Part shown: positions 33,654 to 43,043 of the stretch, in pieces
How the letters are laid out: each line of letters opens with the position of its first letter
Numbering within the stretch: position 1 is the first letter of the stretch
Origin: Paenibacillus sp. URB8-2
Lineage (GTDB): Bacteria > Bacillota > Bacilli > Paenibacillales > Paenibacillaceae
Direction: 5' to 3'
NCBI RefSeq assembly: GCF_013393385.1
Contig: NZ_AP023239.1
Coordinates: forward strand, 5,518,001-5,582,000
Length of the DNA: 64,000 nucleotides
Notes under the pieces: model-generated
Database searches by the model: none
What the model saw: only the letters and a program-made list of their open reading frames with translations
Told to the model about the DNA's origin: nothing
Program-made: the position numbers and the translations under genes

Positions 33654-35656
33654 TCGAACAGACCCTCTTTCGCTTCAATTTCCGCCAGCACCTCGAGCAG
33701 TCTGGCCTCTGCTTCCTTGCTTGTTCCTTCCAGCTGTACGGCCGCGTTGGTCAAATGTCCTCCGCCGCCCAGCTTCTCCATAACGACCTGCACGTTCATC
33801 CTTCCGAGCGAGCGGGCACTGACGCCGATCAGTCCGTCCGGGCGCTCGCTGATCACAAAGGAGGCGAGCACATTCGTCATTCCCAGCAGCGTGTCCGCCG
33901 TCTGGGCGATCAGGAGCTGCGGAATTTTCATGCCCGGCGCCGTCACCACCAGGGCGATATGGTCATACACCATCCGGGCATGCTTGATAATTTCCGCTTT
34001 CGAGATGTACTCCTGCAAATCTTCTTTCAGCATCCGCTGAATCAGAATCGTATCGGCGCCGAGCCGCCGCAAGAAGCCCGCCGCCTCAAATGTACGCGAT
34101 CCCGTATGGAGGGCAAAATGCTTCGTGTCCACCGTAATGCCCGCAAGCAGCATCGTCGCCTCCAGCGTGCTGAGCTTGACCTTCTCATGAATATACTGCA
34201 GCAGCTCCGTCACCAGCTCACAGGTGGAGGACGCATACGGCTCCAGATAGACGAGCACCGCTTCGTTGATAAATTCCTCGCCCCGCCGGTGATGGTCTAC
34301 GACGACAATCCGGCTGGCATATTGAACAAGCCGCGGCTCCATCGTCATCGAAGCCTTGTGCGTGTCGACTACGATCAGCAGCGTATGCTCGGTCATCACC
34401 TGAAGCGCCTGTTCGGTCGTGATGAAAGAGCTGTACAGCTCTTCATCTCTACGAAGCTGCTCAAGCATGCGCGTAATGGACGGATTTGGCCCTTCGAGCA
34501 CGATATCGGCTTCCACGTTATACATCTGCGCTGCACGGAGCAGTCCGATGGAGGCTCCCACGGCGTCGATATCGGGATTGCGGTGTCCCATAATGATGAC
34601 CCGGTCGCTCTCCTGAATCAGATCGCGGAGGGCATGCGCGATCACGCGCGCACGCACGCGGGTGCGCTTCTCCGCCGCGTTGCTCTTTCCGCCGTAGAAC
34701 GAAAGCCGCTGGCCCGCCTTGACCGCAGCCTGATCGCCGCCTCTTCCGAGCGCCATATCAAGACTCGACTGGGCCAGCGCCCCGAGCTCGCTCGCCGACT
34801 CCGCCCCGAAAGCCAGACCGATGCTCAGCGTCATCGGCACCTTCAAATCCGCCGTCATCTCCCGCACTTCGTCCAAAATGACGAAGCGGCTCTCTTCCAG
34901 CGCCTGCAGGCTGCGGTAATTCAGCAGCATCATATAGCGCTCCGAAGAAAGGCGGCGCAGATAAACCTCAAACTGCTTGCCCCATTCGGTAATTTCGCTC
35001 GTTACCTTGGCAATCAGCGACGTCCGCTGCTGATCGTCCATTCCCTGCGCAGCTTCATCAAGGTTATCCATCAGCAGAATGCCTAGTGCCAGCTTTTCTT
35101 CCTCGTACCGCTGCCGCAGATCGATCAGCTCGGTTATTTCATATAAGTACAGCAGCCGCTCGCTGGGAATAACAACTGCCTGGTAGTAGCGCTCGTCAAC
35201 GCTGATTTCCATGCGAACTTCCTTCTGAATTCCTTCCTTGCCCGCTTCCCGTTTGACCGGAGGCCCACCGGCAGCGGTCGGCACGAGGTCCGGCAACAGT
35301 TCCGGCAGCGGCGCGCCCAACAGCGATTTACGCGAAAAAATCTCCCCCGCATAGCGGTTATTCCACTCCACCGAACGATCCTCGCCGTAAAGAATAATGC
35401 CCAGCGGCAGCGTTCCGATGGCCTCCCCCTCTACCCGCTTAATGCGGAATGAGAGACCATTGATGTATTCCACAAGATTCCGCCGAAACGAAAGTTCGGC
35501 TTTCAGCATGGTGAAGCACAGCGTCCCGGCCAGAAACAGGCTGACAACACCCAGCACCCAGTTATATATACTGACGACAATAATTAGGACCAGCAGCAGC
35601 AAGAACGCCCAGACGGTGTGATAGCCGTGCCAGCGTCTTTGCAAAAATTTTGGCAT
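33650..35656 (-). CDS. gdpP: c-di-AMP phosphodiesterase GdpP
   Basis: The 668-residue membrane enzyme hydrolyses cyclic di-AMP to pApA. It has two N-terminal helices (about 12-55), a degenerate PAS domain (about 75-170), a modified GGDEF domain (about 175-305) and a DHH/DHHA1 catalytic part (about 335-660). Metal-binding residues are seen in [28 protein letters not shown] and [14 protein letters not shown], and the C-terminal [14 protein letters not shown] motif. It is coupled to yybS upstream (11 bases) and rplI downstream. A CBS-pair protein 1.5 kb upstream may be a c-di-AMP receptor. Confidence 0.95.
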   Translation of the reverse strand: MPKFLQRRWHGYHTVWAFLLLLVLIIVVSIYNWVLGVVSLFLAGTLCFTMLKAELSFRRNLVEYINGLSFRIKRVEGEAIGTLPLGIILYGEDRSVEWNNRYAGEIFSRKSLLGAPLPELLPDLVPTAAGGPPVKREAGKEGIQKEVRMEISVDERYYQAVVIPSERLLYLYEITELIDLRQRYEEEKLALGILLMDNLDEAAQGMDDQQRTSLIAKVTSEITEWGKQFEVYLRRLSSERYMMLLNYRSLQALEESRFVILDEVREMTADLKVPMTLSIGLAFGAESASELGALAQSSLDMALGRGGDQAAVKAGQRLSFYGGKSNAAEKRTRVRARVIAHALRDLIQESDRVIIMGHRNPDIDAVGASIGLLRAAQMYNVEADIVLEGPNPSITRMLEQLRRDEELYSSFITTEQALQVMTEHTLLIVVDTHKASMTMEPRLVQYASRIVVVDHHRRGEEFINEAVLVYLEPYASSTCELVTELLQYIHEKVKLSTLEATMLLAGITVDTKHFALHTGSRTFEAAGFLRRLGADTILIQRMLKEDLQEYISKAEIIKHARMVYDHIALVVTAPGMKIPQLLIAQTADTLLGMTNVLASFVISERPDGLIGVSARSLGRMNVQVVMEKLGGGGHLTNAAVQLEGTSKEAEARLLEVLAEIEAKEGLFE

Positions 35657-35667
35657 GAGCTCTCACC

Positions 35668-36588
35668 CTATCGTTTCGATTTGGTGACCATTTCGCGCAG
35701 CGGCGCCACCAGGTCGATAATCCCGATAATCCACAGCGGCGGCAGCATAATGGCCAATACCGCAAGTATAACCGGAATGATCCTGTTCCAATTCCGCTCA
35801 TGAGCGATAAAGAAGAAGAACCCGATCGTCTGGATTATAAAGCATATCCGCAGCAGCGGCACTAAATTGGCCGTAATCATTAATAGGAGGCTGTTATCCG
35901 ACTTGAAAAAGAACAGCTGAATCAAGGCGGCGATCAAATAGTACCAAATAAACGATTTCGGCATTCTCCAATCTCGGGCAGGTTTAAGCTTCGGCACGGC
36001 GTATCCCATGCTGTTCAGAATCGGCCGGACGATGGAGTGTGTAATCACTGTAATCAGGAAAGAAGACACAATCAGCGCCATAGGAATCACCTGAATGAAT
36101 GCGCGGCTGTTGTTGCCGACATCCTCAGAGCTTCCCCCCAGCAGATTCCCCATACCGAATTCCTGCATCGGGGACAGGGCCATCGTACGCATCTCGTTCA
36201 ATACATCATATACATAATTGTACAGATCGAACTGGAAGAGCGTTTTGCCCAAAAGGAGAAGCAGCAGAAACTCCCCGAGAAGAGTAATGGTGCCGGCAAC
36301 AATCACCGAAGAAGCGGGAGCCTTTTTCTTGTACCATCGTCCCATTACCAGCGCGGGAACAAGCAAGTAGGCGGCTATCAATATATATAGCGGACTAATC
36401 AGCCCCAGTATCAGCCATACAGGCACAATCGATAGTATAAACTGCCTTGTATTCAGCGTGGTGAACAGCAGGACGGCCGGAATAATCATAAACAGTGTCG
36501 TGATAATTAGAAAAGGAGTTGACAGGGATAGCAGCAGGAGAAGATAAACAACACTCCAGGCCGCGGATGTCCAGCGATATTTCAACAA
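35668..36588 (-). CDS. yybS: DUF2232 membrane protein (YybS-like)
   Basis: The 306-residue protein has about eight hydrophobic segments (first at 9-45) and the family stretch SPMQEFGMGNLLGGSSEDVGNNSRAFIQVIPMALIVSSF. YybS-like proteins lie upstream of gdpP throughout Bacillota; they resemble substrate-binding S components of transporters, but the function is not established. The start is TTG 36588 after GAGGTGAAC. It begins three bases after the MazG-like gene. Confidence 0.85.
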   Translation of the reverse strand: MLKYRWTSAAWSVVYLLLLLSLSTPFLIITTLFMIIPAVLLFTTLNTRQFILSIVPVWLILGLISPLYILIAAYLLVPALVMGRWYKKKAPASSVIVAGTITLLGEFLLLLLLGKTLFQFDLYNYVYDVLNEMRTMALSPMQEFGMGNLLGGSSEDVGNNSRAFIQVIPMALIVSSFLITVITHSIVRPILNSMGYAVPKLKPARDWRMPKSFIWYYLIAALIQLFFFKSDNSLLLMITANLVPLLRICFIIQTIGFFFFIAHERNWNRIIPVILAVLAIMLPPLWIIGIIDLVAPLREMVTKSKR

Positions 36589-36591
36589 TGT

Positions 36592-36903
36592 TCACCTCTT
36601 ACGCATATGTTCTTCTAATGCAGATATATCCTGATACCAATCTTCCAGCTGATGGCCTTCCTGACGGTGCTTTCTCAGCTTCTCCAGCAGCGCCTCATCC
36701 AGATCGCGGTATGATATGCCAAGCCTGCGCCCCAGAATATAAGAACTCATAATCAAGCTGGCCAGGCTGTCGCTAACCCTCCCGGTACTCCCTTCCCACA
36801 GCGCTTTAAACAATCGGGAAACCTGATCGATGACTTCGGTCTTCAGCCACTCGATGACCTTGGCACGCTTGGCTACATCTAAATCCTTCGGCATGTTGGA
36901 CAC
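36592..36903 (-). CDS. MazG-like family protein
   Basis: The 103-residue all-helical protein resembles short MazG-like proteins found upstream of yybS-gdpP in Paenibacillus and Bacillus. Relevant stretches are VIEWLKTEVIDQVSRLFKALWEGS and VSDSLASLIMSSYILGRRLGISYRDLDEAL. Classical MazG enzymes hydrolyse nucleoside triphosphates with an EExxE metal site; this short form lacks a clear full set, so activity is doubtful. GTG 36903 is the likely start, with GGAGGT 8 bases upstream. It heads the gdpP operon. Confidence 0.75.
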   Translation of the reverse strand: MSNMPKDLDVAKRAKVIEWLKTEVIDQVSRLFKALWEGSTGRVSDSLASLIMSSYILGRRLGISYRDLDEALLEKLRKHRQEGHQLEDWYQDISALEEHMRKR

Positions 36904-37009
36904 GTCTATCTACCTCCGGGAAAAAGCTTTATTCTCCATTATAGCATAAATGACTTTCCGCAACACGGCACCCTCCAGCCCGGACCCGATCACAGGAAGA
37001 AGGGCATCT

Positions 37010-37028
37010 AAGAAGAAACGGCTGCGCC
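37010..37028. repeat. Dispersed hairpin repeat, partial copy C
   Basis: AAGAAGAAACGGCTGCGCC matches the first 19 bases of the units at 12424 and 45040 with one change, then diverges. It is a decayed copy. Confidence 0.5.
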
Positions 37029-37149
37029 AATCTTATCGAGGGCTTTTACAGGTGCGTTAAACTCTTATCCCTTAAAAAAAGCCCGCATCCCCTTTGTCGG
37101 AAATACAGGCTGCATCCCTGCCGAACTCCTTACCGGAAATTGTTCCCGC

Positions 37150-37575
37150 TTACAAGGATTCCAGCGATTTCCGGGATACGAACTTTTCACAGTACTCGAT
37201 AATTTGGCTGCGGCGGACGATGCCGATGAACCGGTTCATATCGTCCACAACCGGCACAAAATTTTGTACTTTGACCAGATTAATCAAATCTTCCATATCT
37301 GCATCGATGGATACCGGCTTATTGTTCATTCGCAGCGGAACATCCTTCAGCAAAAATTTCGAAGCATTTTCGAATGTGACCTTTCCCTCCGATTCTTTCA
37401 TGTACCAGAGCAGGTCCCCTTCCGTCACGGTACCGGCGTATTCGCCGTGCTTGTTCAGGATCGGAACGGCCGTGTACCGGTGGTACTCCATTCGCTCAAG
37501 CGTCTGACGCAAGGTCGAATCCAGCGTGACGCAAGTCACCTCCTGCTTCGGAAGCAGGAAAAACGCAATATTCAT
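37150..37575 (-). CDS. CBS-pair protein
   Basis: The 141-residue cytoplasmic protein consists almost only of two CBS motifs (about 8-65, YHRYTAVPILNKHGEYAGTVTEGDLLWYM; about 78-132, VQNFVPVVDDMNRFIGIVRRSQIIEYC). CBS pairs bind adenine nucleotides. Short stand-alone forms such as Bacillus DarB/CbpB bind c-di-AMP, and the closeness to gdpP makes that an attractive idea, but residues for it cannot be confirmed by eye. It is transcribed alone on the minus strand. Confidence 0.85.
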   Translation of the reverse strand: MNIAFFLLPKQEVTCVTLDSTLRQTLERMEYHRYTAVPILNKHGEYAGTVTEGDLLWYMKESEGKVTFENASKFLLKDVPLRMNNKPVSIDADMEDLINLVKVQNFVPVVDDMNRFIGIVRRSQIIEYCEKFVSRKSLESL

Positions 37576-37781
37576 CTTCTAGGTCCTCCTCAAAAGTCCC
37601 CAAGGAATAACGGCTCTCCCCCTGTTTTCTACCCAACGGGGTCCGCTTTATTTAGTACGTACAGATCTTAACCGCAGTTCCAACAATAGTATACCATAGG
37701 AACAACAAGCAGCAGCCGGTAACTTTTGACCAGGGCTGCTGCATGCGGTGGTTTCCTATATCATTCGTTTTACGAGATGCT

Positions 37782-38813
37782 TTATTGGGCGGAGGACGTC
37801 GCCTTGGCTTCCAGCGCGTCGCCCGCTTTTCCCGGCTCGATCAACTGATCTACCGGCGTTCCGGCATTCATCCAGTTGTCAATCATCGCCTTCGCTTCCT
37901 TCAGATCCTCTTCATTCACAACATCATAATAGACGCCGTCAATACGGGCACCCTCGCCCATAACGGTGAAGCTCGAAATATCCGCTTCCTTGCCTCCCAT
38001 GAACTTCTTGGCCAGACCGGTAACCATGGAAGGCGGCATATCGGTCTTGAAATTCTCGCCCATTATGTTGAGCAGTTCCGTCACGTTGCCGATTTGGTTG
38101 AGCGACAGCATTTTGTTCGCGAGCACATCCAGAAAGACCTGCTGGCGCTTGGTACGGTTAAAGTCGCTGTCTTCGCGGTAGCGCACATAGTTCAGGGATT
38201 CTTCGCCGTTATAAAGAGACTTCCCGCCCACAATCGTAAATTTCTCATGGTCTTTGCCCTTGTTCTCGATCGTCTTTTTAATCGGAAGAGGCAGTCCGCC
38301 CAAGGCGTCGACGGTATCCTTCAGCCCCTGAAAGTTAATGGTCGCATAGTATTGAATTTGATGCCCCAGCAGCGCCTCAAGCGTGTCCTTGGCCATTTGC
38401 TGGCCGCCGAAAGCGTAAGCATGGGTAATCTTGTCCTTCTTATTGCCGTCATGGCCGATAATCTCCGTATACGTATCGCGGGGAATGGAAATGAGCAGCA
38501 ACTTGTAATCCTCAGGACGGACAACCGCATAGATCATCGTGTCGGAACGGGCCGTTTCCGTCTTGCGTTGGTCGGTGCCCAGAAGCATGACGGAGAAAGG
38601 ATCGCTCTTATAAGCTATGGGCTCAGGCTTGACGGTGTTGTCTTCACTCGTAAGCGGCTGGTAGGACTTCTGCTGAAGCGTACTCTCAACCTTGTCCGAC
38701 AAGAACAGATCAAAAGCCAGAACCGTCAGCGGCTTGCGAAGCAAAACCCCTCCGGCAACAATGACCAGAAGTATGATTAGAGCAATATATCTTTTTTTCC
38801 ACTTTTTTTTCAT
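37782..38813 (-). CDS. LytR-CpsA-Psr (LCP) family glycopolymer transferase
   Basis: The 343-residue protein has a short basic cytoplasmic start, one helix (about 8-25) and an outside LCP domain. It shows SVMLLGTDQRKTETARSDTMIYAVVRPED (about 73-100, with conserved Asp and Arg), LLISIPRDTYTEI, ITHAYAFGG and LNYVRYREDSDFNRTKRQQVF. LCP enzymes move wall teichoic or other anionic polymers from lipid carriers to peptidoglycan. It fits the nearby wall-control genes but stands as a single transcript. Confidence 0.93.
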   Translation of the reverse strand: MKKKWKKRYIALIILLVIVAGGVLLRKPLTVLAFDLFLSDKVESTLQQKSYQPLTSEDNTVKPEPIAYKSDPFSVMLLGTDQRKTETARSDTMIYAVVRPEDYKLLLISIPRDTYTEIIGHDGNKKDKITHAYAFGGQQMAKDTLEALLGHQIQYYATINFQGLKDTVDALGGLPLPIKKTIENKGKDHEKFTIVGGKSLYNGEESLNYVRYREDSDFNRTKRQQVFLDVLANKMLSLNQIGNVTELLNIMGENFKTDMPPSMVTGLAKKFMGGKEADISSFTVMGEGARIDGVYYDVVNEEDLKEAKAMIDNWMNAGTPVDQLIEPGKAGDALEAKATSSAQ

Positions 38814-39032
38814 ATCGAATTCCTTCTTTTATTATAGAGTAGGCGATAGTCGCTGTTCTTTCTATTTGGAATGACCGGAGCGGTCATGAATTGGTTCTGC
38901 AGGCAGACAGGATCTTCGCCGGCGCTAATGCTGACGTTCCTCCTTTCGGGCAGATTCTATTGAAATAAACAATATTACTATTGTAATCACTATGAAGTGA
39001 AAAAGAAACAACAAAAATCGACACTTTTGGTT

Positions 39033-39071
39033 AAAAAAGCATTCCACCGCTCTCCTAAAGCGGCAGAATGC
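39033..39071 (-). terminator. Terminator downstream of the oligopeptide ABC genes
   Basis: GCATTCCACCGCT (39039-39051) pairs with AGCGGCAGAATGC (39059-39071) with two mismatches, and the minus strand continues TTTTTT. It lies about 185 bases after the second permease gene and just after the small fragment at 39076. Confidence 0.7.
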
Positions 39072-39075
39072 TTCC

Positions 39076-39201
39076 TTAACCGAAGGCGCCGTCGAGACGT
39101 CCCAGCAAGTATCCGAAACGCCGGGCCGGCGACAGGTCCATAAAATAGTCGAACAGCTCAGCCGTCTCCTTAAACCGCTCCTCCCAGGTGCCCGCGCCCA
39201 T
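39076..39201 (-). pseudogene. Short fragment resembling the end of a D,D-carboxypeptidase
   Basis: The frame reads VIAVVMGAGTWEERFKETAELFDYF followed by a short tail, preceded by an in-frame TGA just before the segment. The phrase VVMGA-xx-ERF-x-LFDY resembles the end of the catalytic domain of DacF-type peptidases. ATG 39201 has no ribosome site. A relic is likelier than a gene; the match is from memory. Confidence 0.3.
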
Positions 39202-39255
39202 TACGACTGCAATGACACGGCGTCATTTCAATTTTCACAAAAAATTCCCGAAAAA

Positions 39256-40128
39256 TTATAAATGTCTCTCTTGGACTCGAGATGCTTCTTTGATCCCCTC
39301 GCCGATAAAGTTGATCGAAAGAATAACCCCGGTAATCAGCAGACCGGCAGGAAGCCATATCCACCACCGCTCCCTGATGACTTCCGGAGAGAGCGCATCA
39401 GTCATCATATTCCCCCAGCTTGGCTGCCCGGCCGGGACACCAAAGCCCAGAAAGCTCAGACTCGCTTCAACACCGATCATGGCTGCGGCCGTCCACATCA
39501 GATTGACGATAAACAGACCGAGCAGACCCGGCAGCAGATGGTGCGACAATATCCGCAGCGTCCCGGCTCCCAGTGAGCGCGCGGCCAGCATATATTCATT
39601 TTCTTTCTCGGCCAGCGTCTTGGCCCTTATGATCCGCGCGAATCCGCCCCAGCCCAGCAGCCCCACCGTCCAAATTAGCGAGGAAACACCGCCGTCCGGA
39701 TCGATGCTCTTCACGACAATGACGAAGATCAAAAAAGGAAAAGACAGCACGACATCGGCAGCCCGCATCAGCAGCGAATCCGCCGCCCCGCCGAAATAGC
39801 CGGCCAGGACCCCCACTGCGGTTCCTATACCAGCTATAATTGCGGACACACAAAGACTAATCCATAGCGTCGTCCGGCCGCCGTATAACAGACGGGAAAC
39901 AACATCCCGGCCTCCCTTGTCGGTGCCCAGCCAGTGCCCGGCGCTTGGAGCCTTATTCAGACTCCGCAGGCTGATCTTCATCGGGTCGTAGTCTGTAAGC
40001 CAAGGAGCAAGCAGGCACAGCGTTATTACAGCAGTTAGAAACAGCATCGAAACGACGGCGGGACGATTTGCGGCAAATTTGCGGACAGCGGCGCCGATCC
40101 GAGAAGCAGGCGCATTCTTGTGCTTCAT
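39256..40128 (-). CDS. Oligopeptide-type ABC transporter permease (OppC-like)
   Basis: The 290-residue protein has an N-terminal helix (about 20-45), the family loop HWLGTDKGGRDVVSRLLYGGRTTL (about 68-91) and five further helices. The ATPase-coupling motif is seen in EYMLAARSLGAGTLRILSHHLLP, with GVEASLSFLGFG after it. It pairs with the OppB-like permease, whose stop overlaps its start by four bases. No ATPase gene follows; the operon ends at the terminator 39033-39071. Confidence 0.92.
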   Translation of the reverse strand: MKHKNAPASRIGAAVRKFAANRPAVVSMLFLTAVITLCLLAPWLTDYDPMKISLRSLNKAPSAGHWLGTDKGGRDVVSRLLYGGRTTLWISLCVSAIIAGIGTAVGVLAGYFGGAADSLLMRAADVVLSFPFLIFVIVVKSIDPDGGVSSLIWTVGLLGWGGFARIIRAKTLAEKENEYMLAARSLGAGTLRILSHHLLPGLLGLFIVNLMWTAAAMIGVEASLSFLGFGVPAGQPSWGNMMTDALSPEVIRERWWIWLPAGLLITGVILSINFIGEGIKEASRVQERHL

Positions 40129-41111
40129 TTTCTTCCTCCGTTGTAACCCGCGCGTATGCGGGGATCGAGCAGGCCATACAGCAAGTCCGCCACAATATTC
40201 CCAGTAACTATCATGAAACCCGTCATTAGCGTCACCGCCATCATCACCGCATAGTCCCGGCCTGACACCGCTGCCACAAACAGCGTTCCGATACCCGGAT
40301 AGGAGAACAGATTTTCGATGACTACCGAGCCGCCGAGGAGGCCTCCTATATCCATTCCCAGAAAGGTAACGAGTGGAAGGAGCGAATTGCGCAGAATATG
40401 CCGGTTATAAACCGAGGACCTGGATATTCCTTTGGCCACGGCCGTCCGCACATAATTTTTGCCGCTGTTCTCGACGATTTCCCCCCTCAAAAATTGCGTA
40501 TAGGCCGCGGTATTGAACAGGCCCAGCACGGCAGCGGGAAGCAGGGCATGAACCACCCGGTCTCCCAGCGATGACCATAATCCCCGCGAAGCAGCAGCCG
40601 TAACCGTGCCGCCTAGTGGCACCCAGTGCAGGACAACCGCAAATATATAAATAGCGAAGATTGCCGCAATAAAGGTCGGAACTGCATAGGTGACATAACT
40701 GGCCGTCAGGATAAAACGGTCGACCGGTCTCCCCGGATTGCGGCCGGCGATCATTCCCAAAGTTAGAGAGCTTCCATACGTAATGAGAAGCGACAGGACA
40801 GTCAGCAGCAGGGTTGCGGGCAGACGCTGGCCGATGAGTTCGCCGACAGGCATTTTATATAGGAAGGATTGCCCGAAATTTCCGGAAGCGGCATCCTTAA
40901 CCCAACGAAAATACTGGAGAGGCAAAGGATCGTCATATCCAAGCTTCTCCCTCATTTCCGCAACATAACGGGGGTCTTTGTTGCCCGGATTTAGTCCTCC
41001 TCCAAGACCGTCGCCCGGCATCTGCTTGGCCAGTGCGAACACGACGACCGAAACCAGAAGCAGCAGCGGCATCGCGCCTGCCAGTCTGCGAAGCGCAAAT
41101 TTTAGCAGCAT
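40125..41111 (-). CDS. Oligopeptide-type ABC transporter permease (OppB-like)
   Basis: The 328-residue protein has six membrane helices and OppB features: GLNPGNKDPRYVAEMREKLGYDDPLPLQYFRWV (about 44-75), the coupling loop NYVRTAVAKGISRSSVYNRHILRNSLLP (about 222-250) and a C-terminal LLYGLLDPRIR (family LVDPRIR). With the OppC-like protein it forms the channel for peptides or other solutes such as nickel complexes. It starts 16 bases after the binding protein gene. Confidence 0.92.
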   Translation of the reverse strand: MLLKFALRRLAGAMPLLLLVSVVVFALAKQMPGDGLGGGLNPGNKDPRYVAEMREKLGYDDPLPLQYFRWVKDAASGNFGQSFLYKMPVGELIGQRLPATLLLTVLSLLITYGSSLTLGMIAGRNPGRPVDRFILTASYVTYAVPTFIAAIFAIYIFAVVLHWVPLGGTVTAAASRGLWSSLGDRVVHALLPAAVLGLFNTAAYTQFLRGEIVENSGKNYVRTAVAKGISRSSVYNRHILRNSLLPLVTFLGMDIGGLLGGSVVIENLFSYPGIGTLFVAAVSGRDYAVMMAVTLMTGFMIVTGNIVADLLYGLLDPRIRAGYNGGRK

Positions 41112-41126
41112 GCCAACTCGGCCTCC

Positions 41127-42863
41127 CTACTCGCTGTCTTTTACCCACCACTTGTAAGGCTCAATAATATTGCTCAGCGTATTGATCTTTACTCCCTGAA
41201 GACGCTTGTTTACCCCCGTAATCGTCTCGCGTTCCGCAACGAAAATCATCGGCACTTCTTCATTTATTAATTTCTGCCAGTCATAATACACCTGCTTGCG
41301 GTATTCCCGGTCATACGCTTTCAGACTTATCCCTTCCCGGATGAGCCGTTCGTTCTCTTCAGAGGACCACCGGGGATAGTTCCACTGATCATTCTCTCTC
41401 CAGAGTCCGGAAGGGTCCGGATCATTGGACAATCCCCAGACACCGTTAAACAGCTCCACCGACGGATCATCCTCCTCCACCGCCGTATAGAAGGTATTCA
41501 TTTCCTTCAGCGCTCCGCCGTTCAGCCTGACATCCAGGCCCACATCCCGCCAATTTTGCAAAATAGCCTCGGTGCGCGGTTCGTCATTGGTGCCGCCGAC
41601 CATGCCGTCGAAATGAATCACGAACTTCGTTCCCTTGGGATCTTCGCGCATGCCGTCGCCATCCGTATCCTTATAACCAGCTTCATCGAGCAGCTTCTTG
41701 GCCTTCTCCTGATCATACGGGTATCGATTGATTTGGTCCTCCGGGACCTTGGCCCAGCTTTTACTGGAAATCGGCGTCTCCACCAGCTTCCCGAGTCCGT
41801 AAGAGAAGGCGTCTATGATCCCTTTGCGGTCCAGAGCGTAGTACATCGCCTGCCGTAATCTTTTGTCCGAAAACTTGGGGTTGTCCATTACAATTTGCCC
41901 GGCCTTGCCGTCCCAATGTCCGAACTTGAAGCCGATATACTCATAAGACAAATCAGGCGTTTGCATCAGCGTAATGTTATTCAGCTTTTTCAGGCTTTCG
42001 TACGCATCCCGCGGCGCCTGCTCGATATCGATTCCTCCCTGCTCGAACAGGCTTGTAATCAGCTTGTCGTCGAATACTTTGTACAGCACGCCGTCAAGAA
42101 GGGGTTTGCCCTTGTAATAATCATCAAACCGCGTCAGTTCAACAAATTCGCCTGGCTGAATATGCTTCACTTTAAACGGACCGATGCCGATCGGAGCTTT
42201 TCGCACCTGGTCGCTGTTCGGCATATCCTTTACCGCCACTCCGGCAAAATAACTCTTATTCATCGGATACGCCCACAGATTATCAATCGTATTCACACGG
42301 GCGGCCGTGACCGTAACCTTCATTGTATAGGGATCAATAACCTGGATGCCCGAGATTTGCTTCGCCTTTCCAGTATGATAGGCCTCGGCCCCCTGAATCA
42401 TTTCCACACTGTAAAAGCGCGGGCCGGTATAGTCCGGGTCGGCAATGACCTCAAGCGCAAATTTCCAATCCTCTACGGTCAGCTCAGCACCGTTCTGCCA
42501 GTGTATGCCTTGTTTTATTTTAAAAGTGAACGTTTTATGATCGGCCGACTCCTGCCAGGTTGCGATACCGGGGGCGGTGGTCAAGTCGTCAGTGACCGTA
42601 AACAGCGGCTCGGTTGTAAACTCCAGAACATGGAAATCATCTTCACCTTCATAAAAAGCCGGTTCAAACAATCCCTTGAACGGAGAAGGAAAGCCGTACG
42701 TTACCGTCCCTCCCGCTTTCGGCTCCCCTCCGGCAGCCGTTACATGAGAGGAAGGCTCTCTCCCGCCGCGATTGTCCGAAGTATCGGCTCCGCTGCAGCC
42801 CGACAGCAGCAGTACAACGAGGAGCAGCGGTGCAAATGCTCGGATTACCTTACTGTTGTTCAT
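41127..42863 (-). CDS. Extracellular solute-binding lipoprotein (SBP_bac_5 / OppA-like)
   Basis: The 578-residue lipoprotein has a signal peptide with lipobox LLLSGC (lipidated Cys near 23). The family 5 binding domain shows LTTAPGIATWQESADHKTFTFKIKQGIHWQNGAELTVEDWKFALE and RLRQAMYYALDRKGIIDAFSYGLG. It collects peptides or a similar solute outside the cell for the two permeases downstream. It is the first gene of the three-gene operon. Substrate cannot be inferred from the sequence. Confidence 0.93.
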   Translation of the reverse strand: MNNSKVIRAFAPLLLVVLLLSGCSGADTSDNRGGREPSSHVTAAGGEPKAGGTVTYGFPSPFKGLFEPAFYEGEDDFHVLEFTTEPLFTVTDDLTTAPGIATWQESADHKTFTFKIKQGIHWQNGAELTVEDWKFALEVIADPDYTGPRFYSVEMIQGAEAYHTGKAKQISGIQVIDPYTMKVTVTAARVNTIDNLWAYPMNKSYFAGVAVKDMPNSDQVRKAPIGIGPFKVKHIQPGEFVELTRFDDYYKGKPLLDGVLYKVFDDKLITSLFEQGGIDIEQAPRDAYESLKKLNNITLMQTPDLSYEYIGFKFGHWDGKAGQIVMDNPKFSDKRLRQAMYYALDRKGIIDAFSYGLGKLVETPISSKSWAKVPEDQINRYPYDQEKAKKLLDEAGYKDTDGDGMREDPKGTKFVIHFDGMVGGTNDEPRTEAILQNWRDVGLDVRLNGGALKEMNTFYTAVEEDDPSVELFNGVWGLSNDPDPSGLWRENDQWNYPRWSSEENERLIREGISLKAYDREYRKQVYYDWQKLINEEVPMIFVAERETITGVNKRLQGVKINTLSNIIEPYKWWVKDSE

Positions 42864-43043
42864 TGGTTCCTTCCCTTCTCTTAGTTAAAAAAACTGTGAA
42901 CGCTTTCCCATCCAGTGGTCAATAAATAAACCATCGGTCAATTCCGGTCAACTTTGCAGACCGGTTTATATAAATTTTGGATTCAACAAAATTTCAAACA
43001 TCATACAATGCAATATAACTTGCGTCAATATGTTTTATTACTA

